A DNA stretch of 64,000 nucleotides from Oryzias latipes (Eukaryota; Chordata; Actinopteri; Beloniformes; Adrianichthyidae), in contig NC_019879.2 of NCBI RefSeq assembly GCF_002234675.1, positions 27,154,773 through 27,218,772 on the forward strand. The letters are read 5' to 3'. Under the pieces are notes generated by a model. The model was not told where the DNA came from, ran no database searches, and worked only from the letters and a program-made list of their open reading frames with translations. Made by a program: the position numbers and the translations under genes. The stretch's first letter is position 1; every line of letters starts with the position of its first letter. Positions 59,001-64,000 of the stretch are shown piece by piece.

Positions 59001-61371
59001 TTCAGAGAACCAGTTAAAATGCAGGTTTGACTCTTTTTCTGAAGAGCAATTCACAGATAAAGTCGTAAAGCGAAAACTTTCATGATTATTTTTAAGGAGT
59101 TCTCATGTTTGCCCATAAAACTGAAATTTAAAGCTTTGTTACAATAGGTGTAATGATTAATCATTATTGATGAATCAATTGTTATTCCTCCAATCCAACC
59201 AGATCAATCAGTTGCTAATTGAATCGACCAAAACCATTAAAAAATTGTATCAAAATGAAATGAATCAATTGTCATCAGTACTGGAAAATACCATTTGGAT
59301 TGAGGTACAGTAGCTTTATTTTCCTATAACGTAGAAACAACCAAGTGACAACCCAACGGACAACAGACGCGATGGCAGCAAAAACACAATATCTTGTAAA
59401 AAATGCAAGGAATCTGGAGAACTTCACCTGCACCGTTCAGTACCCAGGTATTTATCTGTGAGTCACACGGAAGTTTTGGCTAAAGATATCCTGGATCCAT
59501 TTTTGGTCAATCGGATGGTTCAAAATGAATCAACAACCAATAGAATTGTTTCGTCAGGCAAAAAATTATGATATGAATCAAATCGTTGTTAAAATAAACT
59601 GTACCACATCTATTTGTTACCTTTTTGGTTTATTTACCTTAACAAATGTATTTAGTCCTGATGGAGCTTCTTGTTTACTCCGTTCAGAGCTTTCTATCCC
59701 CATGGAAGAATCCCTCTTATCCAATGAGATTAGCTCTTCTGCCAGACACTGCAGCAGGTCATCTGTGAGCGGGCCATCCTCCGCCTCGTCTAGAAACTTT
59801 TGGTAAACCTGTGACATGGGGGTGTGGCACCTGCTGCCGGAAGTCCTCGTGTCGATCTGTAGAGGTCTTGGAGATGATGCTGACTCCAGAACTTGACTGT
59901 GGTTTCCTGTTGCCGTAGCAACTTGCAGCTTGCTGGATGTTTCTGTCTTACCAACCGTTGACATGGTAGATAACTTTTGATTGGTGCTCCAACACTGATC
60001 TCTAACGTCACTAAAGATGTCACCAACGTCACCAACACCTTTGATAAATTCAAGTTGGGTGTTGACGGCTTCCTTTGACACAGCAATAAGAGGAGGTTTT
60101 GTTTTGGAGGGGCCAGGTTTGGCTTTACCTGAACTGGATGTACTTCCTGCAGGGCCTCTCTTGACTCTGTTTATTCCTCTGTTAAAAGGCTTTTCTTTGA
60201 CCAATGTGACCTGCTCCTCTTTCTTCCTGGGTCCACAGTGCAATTTTCTCTCTTTGGGTTTCCCACAGGAGCTGGAAACTCTTAGGTTTTCAAACACAGG
60301 GCTGACGAACATCTCACGGACAGCTGCTTCTTCATCCCTTCTCTGAATCTGTTGAAACGTTTCTCTGTGGGTGTTCTTGTCCGCAGCTGACTTAGACCGT
60401 TGGGCTTTTTCACTTGAATGTGTCATTTTCTGCTCTTTTGCTGGTGTGAGCTGTTGATCTGTGTTGCTGCTAAACCTGTTGAGGTCAACTGTTTCACTCT
60501 TTGGCCGCTTGGCAACTTTAGTTTTTAAATGATCAGCTACGACTCTCGCCTCCCTACCAGTAAATTCAACATTTTCCAAGCTGTTTTTACACACTTTGAT
60601 GTGGAAGGACTGGTTCATTTGATTGTTTTTTCTTATCTCAGAGTTCATGGTAGTTTTTCTCATTTTACTAAACTCAAGCTTTGAGTCTTTAATGTCCTTT
60701 CCTTGCTTGGAATCGTCAGCAGAAGAAACATTCTCAAATGTCTCTGTTTGCTGGTTACATCTTTGATTTCCATCTGGAACATAAATGTTGTCAGATAAAA
60801 CTTCATGCTTGTCCTCCGTTGAAAATCCGGAAGTCTCCAAGTGTCTAGGAGATGTACCGTTCTCTTTCTGTACACAGTCTTGAGTTTTCAAGGGCTCTCT
60901 CTCAATCGAGTCTATCGTACAGTTTTTATTATGACGAACTTTCCCAGACTTTTTACGGCAGAGAAGAGGATTTTCTTTTACTATAAAGTCTCCTTCGAGT
61001 GTACTGGTCGATCTTCCTGGGCCATCTCTTGGATACATTTTTAAATCTGGTCTTGTCTCCTCAGCCAGATCTTTTTGAGGGGACTTAAAATCTTTTGAAT
61101 GTTTCAAAGATTCATCCCAAAAGAGCCTCAGGTTTTTTTCAGAATGGGAATCCTTATAGATGTTCCTGTCATCCTCCAGATTCAGGGAACTCTGGCAGCT
61201 GCTGCCGGAGCAGTTCTCCTCACTGCCAGTGTTAGTAGTTACAGCATCCCTGCTTATGGGCTTCAGAGGAATGCATGGCTTAAGAGTTGGCAGAGTTGTG
61301 CCGTCTCTGGGTTTTCCACAAAGTGGAGTTAAAAACTTTGGCGCTCGGGTGGGCAAACCTGAACCAAAACC
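56066..61371 (-). CDS. map3k19: Mitogen-activated protein kinase kinase kinase 19, C-terminal exons with whole kinase domain
   Basis: MAP3K19 (YSK4/RCK) is a STE-group serine/threonine kinase acting on MAP2Ks in JNK/ERK-type cascades. Exons in transcript order: 61371-59638, 58617-58525, 57315-57077, 56976-56724, 56653-56445, 56192-56066, all with AG/GT borders and matching phases; about 884 codons are visible against about 1,330 in human. The big exon is a poorly conserved, Ser/Lys-rich region ending with PLTDDLLQCLAEELISLDKR, a segment kept in mammals. The kinase then has the glycine loop GEELGKGAYGTVYCG, lysine in LIAVKQV, YIPGGSIASIIHR, HRDIKGNNVML, IDFGCARRL, HGTPYWMAPEV and SESGYGRKSDVWSVG. 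The last exon reads RLRPSAGQLLKHSFIPQ and extends about 20 residues beyond the human end. Catalytic residues are intact. The start codon is upstream. Confidence 0.93.
57810..58335. repeat. 'ctacgttcacacc' MITE (family C) in a map3k19 kinase intron
   Basis: The left end 'aagctacgttcacaccagtt' begins near 57811 and the right end 'ccagtgtgaacataaaag' with 'tatagccttaggg' is at 58269-58345. 58180-58290 matches 63625-63760 ('gcaccgctttgacat', 'aacagta', 'gcccctccct'). It lies between the exons 58525-58617 and 57077-57315. Confidence 0.55.
58650..59637. other. map3k19 intron between the large exon and the first kinase exon
   Basis: AT-rich, no exon seen. A 93-codon plus-strand frame reaching into the large exon (59525-59806) is antisense shadow. 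Confidence 0.5.
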
Positions 61372-61678
61372 CTGTGAAGATCAAATGTACAAATAAATGA
61401 GCGGTTCTGACTGAAAACACAGGCACCTGCATCTTCATCCATCAAAATTAGCACATCAGTGTAGTCATGCATGTTTTCTTATGCCCAATCTTTCTATAAT
61501 TAGTGAATCATTAATGCAAAAAGCCACACAAAGAGATTTTTGAGGTACTAATAAATATTCTGTGTGTTTGAGAGTTTCTAACTCAGTTATTTACACTTTA
61601 AACACACAATATGTTTGCCGTATGACATACAATGTATCTTAAACTATAAACATTATGTCACATTGTGTTTATGTTTAC

Positions 61679-61713
61679 CTTATGACCATTTAGGTCTTGT
61701 TGAAAGCCTAAAC
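61679..61713 (-). CDS. map3k19: Probable 35-nt microexon of map3k19
   Basis: Bounded by ccctgcag and gtaaac on the minus strand. Read with two leading bases it gives LGFQQDLNGHK and ends in phase 0, which fits the next exon's start, GFGSGLPTRAPKF. The borders and phase are good; the peptide itself is too short for homology. Confidence 0.6.
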
Positions 61714-61756
61714 CTGCAGGGGATAAAAGAAGACATTGATAAGTGAAAACCATCAC

Positions 61757-61960
61757 CTGCTACTGACAAATGCATCACAAACTGAACTTAGGTACATTTT
61801 TACACACGGGTCTGAGTGTGTGCTCTGGTCTGTGTGGTAGTGCTGAGACACAGCAGTGGTTCCATGATGGTGGGGGCTGATCGGCTGAGCTGGCTTGAAT
61901 CCGTCACAGACCGCAGGCTGTGTGATGGTGGGGACACACACTCCTTGCTCCGCCTATGAA
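61757..61960 (-). CDS. Candidate upstream map3k19 exon, phase unsettled
   Basis: A minus-strand open stretch follows an acceptor (tttcatag before gcggagcaagg). One frame reads EQGVCVPTITQPAVCDGFKP and ends SSR at a cag|gtgatg donor; another reads SKECVSPPSHSLRSVTDSSQ and is open to the gtgtgtaaa region near 61800. The first frame with its donor does not join the microexon without a stop; the second, with a gtgtgt donor, does. It could also be non-coding. Confidence 0.3.
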
Positions 61961-62040
61961 AGATGCTTTATTTCAATGCGTGTTTAGTTTTATCATGTTT
62001 TACATTTTGAAAGACTGCAACTAGTTCTATTCTTGGGGTG

Positions 62041-62275
62041 GGGGTGCTGCTTTGGTGTGGCGGTCAACCTCTGATCAGAAGATTGGAGGTTCGGTACCTG
62101 CCCAAGTGCCCGTCAAAATGTCCTTGAGCAAGATACTGAACCCCACATTGCCTCTGGTGGATGTAGGTTGGCGACAGTGTAAATGTCTGTGAATGGGTCT
62201 GTGACTGTAAAGTAATGGGCCTTCAAAGCAGGTAGAAAAGCGCTATACAAGTATACACCATTTGCCATTTACCAT
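62041..62275 (+). mobile_element. tRNA-derived SINE, divergent
   Basis: A tRNA-like head ('gtggcggtcaacctctgatc', 'gattggaggttcggtacctg') is followed by 'ccttgagcaagatactgaac', 'gtgaatgggtctgtgactgt' and the end 'aaaagcgctatacaagtata', 'caccatttgccatttacca'. This order is typical of a common fish SINE whose Pol III B box is the ggttcg segment. The copy is worn and no target duplication was identified. Confidence 0.75.
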
Positions 62276-63000
62276 CCGTCACTCCCCCGTGCTCATTGCG
62301 GAAATTGTGCAACCTGTGCACAACCTGTCAAATTGTCCTGGCACTGTTGTACACTGTTGTACACCGGGTACTTGAAAGTAGCGCCTGCATCTTAAGGGGA
62401 GTGCAGGTGTGTCTTGCTATTCTCTTGAGGCTCATGCAGCCACATCAAGGGAATTTATGTGCGTGTGTTGTATTGTAAAGTAGTGGTAAGGTTAATGGAA
62501 TTTTCACGCATTTATGACGCATGTGATGTTGTACAGTTTCCTTATGCAAAACACTAGTCATTAAAAAGGTATTTGCTCCTTACTGACTGTGCATGAATCC
62601 TGCACGCACAGGGGGTGCAAGTAGTACCTAAGTGCCTGTAGGACACCTGTAGGATGTTCACAAGGAGTCCTTGGATGCAAGGAGTGTGCCCTTATCATGT
62701 GAACAGCACAAATGGGCCCCTTCTACAGTCCACATGATTTGGGGCGATTGGAAAATGAAAAAGTACGTTACCCTTGCTAGTGTGTTGTATAATTGTTTGC
62801 TACAATCTTTCACTTGCAGCATGCCAGTGGAAAAAATGTGCATGGATATTTTCATTGTACAGGTTCACTGAGCGGTCCACAACCTTGATATTTGGTGTGG
62901 TTCACCTGCATACCCCATACGGATTTACCCATTTTTCACCCGCACGCAGCCCATATCCACATGTAACCAGTAACTAAGGCTAAAGGGAAGGATTCCTTCA
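62276..63000. repeat. Repeat family R and unclassified DNA
   Basis: 62880-62985 ('ccttgatatttggtgtggtt', 'cacctgcataccccatac', 'ggatttacccatttttcacc', 'gcccatatccacatgtaac') matches 19430-19510 and 9400-9500. The preceding 600 bp have no readable gene; they may be the rest of the same element. Confidence 0.45.
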
Positions 63001-63010
63001 GTGTCGGCAC

Positions 63011-63136
63011 CTGTTTCTGGGGGGCACTGGCTGGTGTGGGGTCCTAATACTCAGCAGGCTGGATGACAGAGGGGGGGCAGCGTGGTTCCAGTGTCTGGTG
63101 CTCAAACTTGGCAGACAAAACCCCCTGCTGAAGAGA
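63011..63136 (-). other. Weak candidate exon upstream of map3k19
   Basis: On the minus strand an acceptor-like 'tttcatctcttcag' precedes an open stretch (RGFCLPSLSTRHWNHAAPPL and onward) ending at a possible cag|gtgccg donor. There is no homology that I can recognise, and the neighbouring frame has a stop. Listed only because spacing and strand fit map3k19. Confidence 0.2.
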
Positions 63137-64000
63137 TGAAAATGATTCACGCAGTCAACATTTGAAAGGAAAAAAAGTTGTACAATTGGATCATGTGTGA
63201 TGAAGGTACTGCTACAGGATTTTTTTTCTGAATGTTAATTTCATACTTTGGCATAAAAAAGACTTAATCTGCATAACGTTAGAACCATATCAAAAGCAGC
63301 AGAGGAAAAGTAAAACTTCCCTCTTTCTTGAGGTTAACTCCTTTACTGATCTATTAGTTTATGTCCTCTCTACAGTCCAGCAACACTTCACAATACATTC
63401 CTCACACTGAATAATTTATTTGCAATAGAGAATAACAGATTGATTGGATTTTAAAAAAAGAATATGTAAGGAATCCTTGATTTGAGATAATTTTAAGGAT
63501 AGTGCTAACCATTTAAAAGTTGATGACTCAAAAGGACTGCAGTTTGTTGGAATTATATGACACCAAGTTTTTCATATATTGGGAAAGAGCTGTAAACGAA
63601 AAAGTCTGGAGCAAGATTGTGAGATTTGCACCGCTTTGACATTTTGCTCCAAACCTCTTCCAACTTTACTGTAGGAAGTGGCCATGCACTAGTAAACAGT
63701 ACAAACAGAGAAAGAAAAAAGCCCCTCCCTTCAAGAATGCTTGTCACATGCCTGGTGTGAATGTAGTATAACTTGTTTCTGAAAAGATTTTGGGACATTT
63801 CTTGGTATTTTATACAATTCTAAGCTCTTCAGTTTGTTGCTTTGACCAGTACTTTAAAAAATTAAATTCTAATTAAAATAATTAACTCTTTCAAAAATCC
63901 CTAATATGTGTTTTCTCAGGCTGAACTTCATGTGAGAACTCTGTTGGTGATGTGTTTCTATATTTCTGGATGCCAGATCTATGAAATGAGAGTGGAGCTC
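63137..64000. other. Non-coding right edge with a family C repeat
   Basis: 63575-63770 matches 19200-19265 and 58180-58335 ('aaaaagtctggagcaagatt', 'gatttgcaccgctttgacat', 'cctggtgtgaatgtagtata'). The rest is AT-rich with no supported exon; the 5' exons of map3k19 are expected here or beyond. Confidence 0.45.

Noticed and set aside
62041..62110. Functional tRNA gene
   Set aside because: Only a tRNA-like head with an altered B box, joined to a SINE body; it would not fold as a tRNA.

Overview
This is a vertebrate nuclear window: spliced genes with GT/AG introns, large AT-rich introns and dense interspersed repeats. The repeat set (tRNA-derived SINEs, an RTE LINE, Tc1/Tc3 relics, hAT and other MITEs, a TGTCA...TGACA solo LTR) points to a ray-finned fish, probably a percomorph; an Oryzias-like fish is possible, but the species cannot be fixed from sequence alone. 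No bacterial-style operon, CRISPR array, rRNA gene or functional tRNA gene was seen.

Four protein genes were recovered by assembling exons by hand. They keep the order and orientation of human 2q21.3: tmem163 (-, first two coding exons at 24288-24498 and 13534-13653; the rest lies left of the window), acmsd (+, 30833-38192, ten exons, complete, 336 codons), ccnt2 (+, 39557-51200, ten coding exons, complete, 689 codons, with an altered C-terminus) and map3k19 (-, 56066-61371 with the complete kinase domain; its 5' exons are uncertain and lie right of 61371). acmsd encodes a kynurenine-pathway decarboxylase, ccnt2 the cyclin T subunit of P-TEFb, map3k19 an MAPK-cascade kinase and tmem163 a zinc transporter. 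Nothing suggests that they work in one pathway; this is conserved synteny.

Layout: 1-24.2 kb is tmem163 intron sequence full of repeats, including an RTE retrotransposon nested in a SINE (4.98-8.44 kb), a GGAT microsatellite with hairpins and a foldback pair (12.3-13.3 kb) and a LINE remnant with its reverse-transcriptase core deleted (19.5-20.6 kb). 24.5-30.8 kb is the divergent tmem163/acmsd intergenic region, holding a Tc1 relic split by a solo LTR. 30.8-38.2 kb is acmsd. 39.5-51.2 kb is ccnt2, whose introns hold a Tc1 copy, a small MITE and a Tc3 relic broken by two further insertions. 51.2-56.0 kb is the ccnt2 3'UTR and tail-to-tail intergenic DNA with a perfect 33-bp hairpin and a palindromic element. 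56.0-64.0 kb is map3k19 and repeats.

No clearly new biological system was found. The most useful observations are the datable nested insertions, the ccnt2 C-terminal frame change, the perfect hairpin at 53.5 kb and several uncatalogued-looking MITE families with multiple copies in the window.
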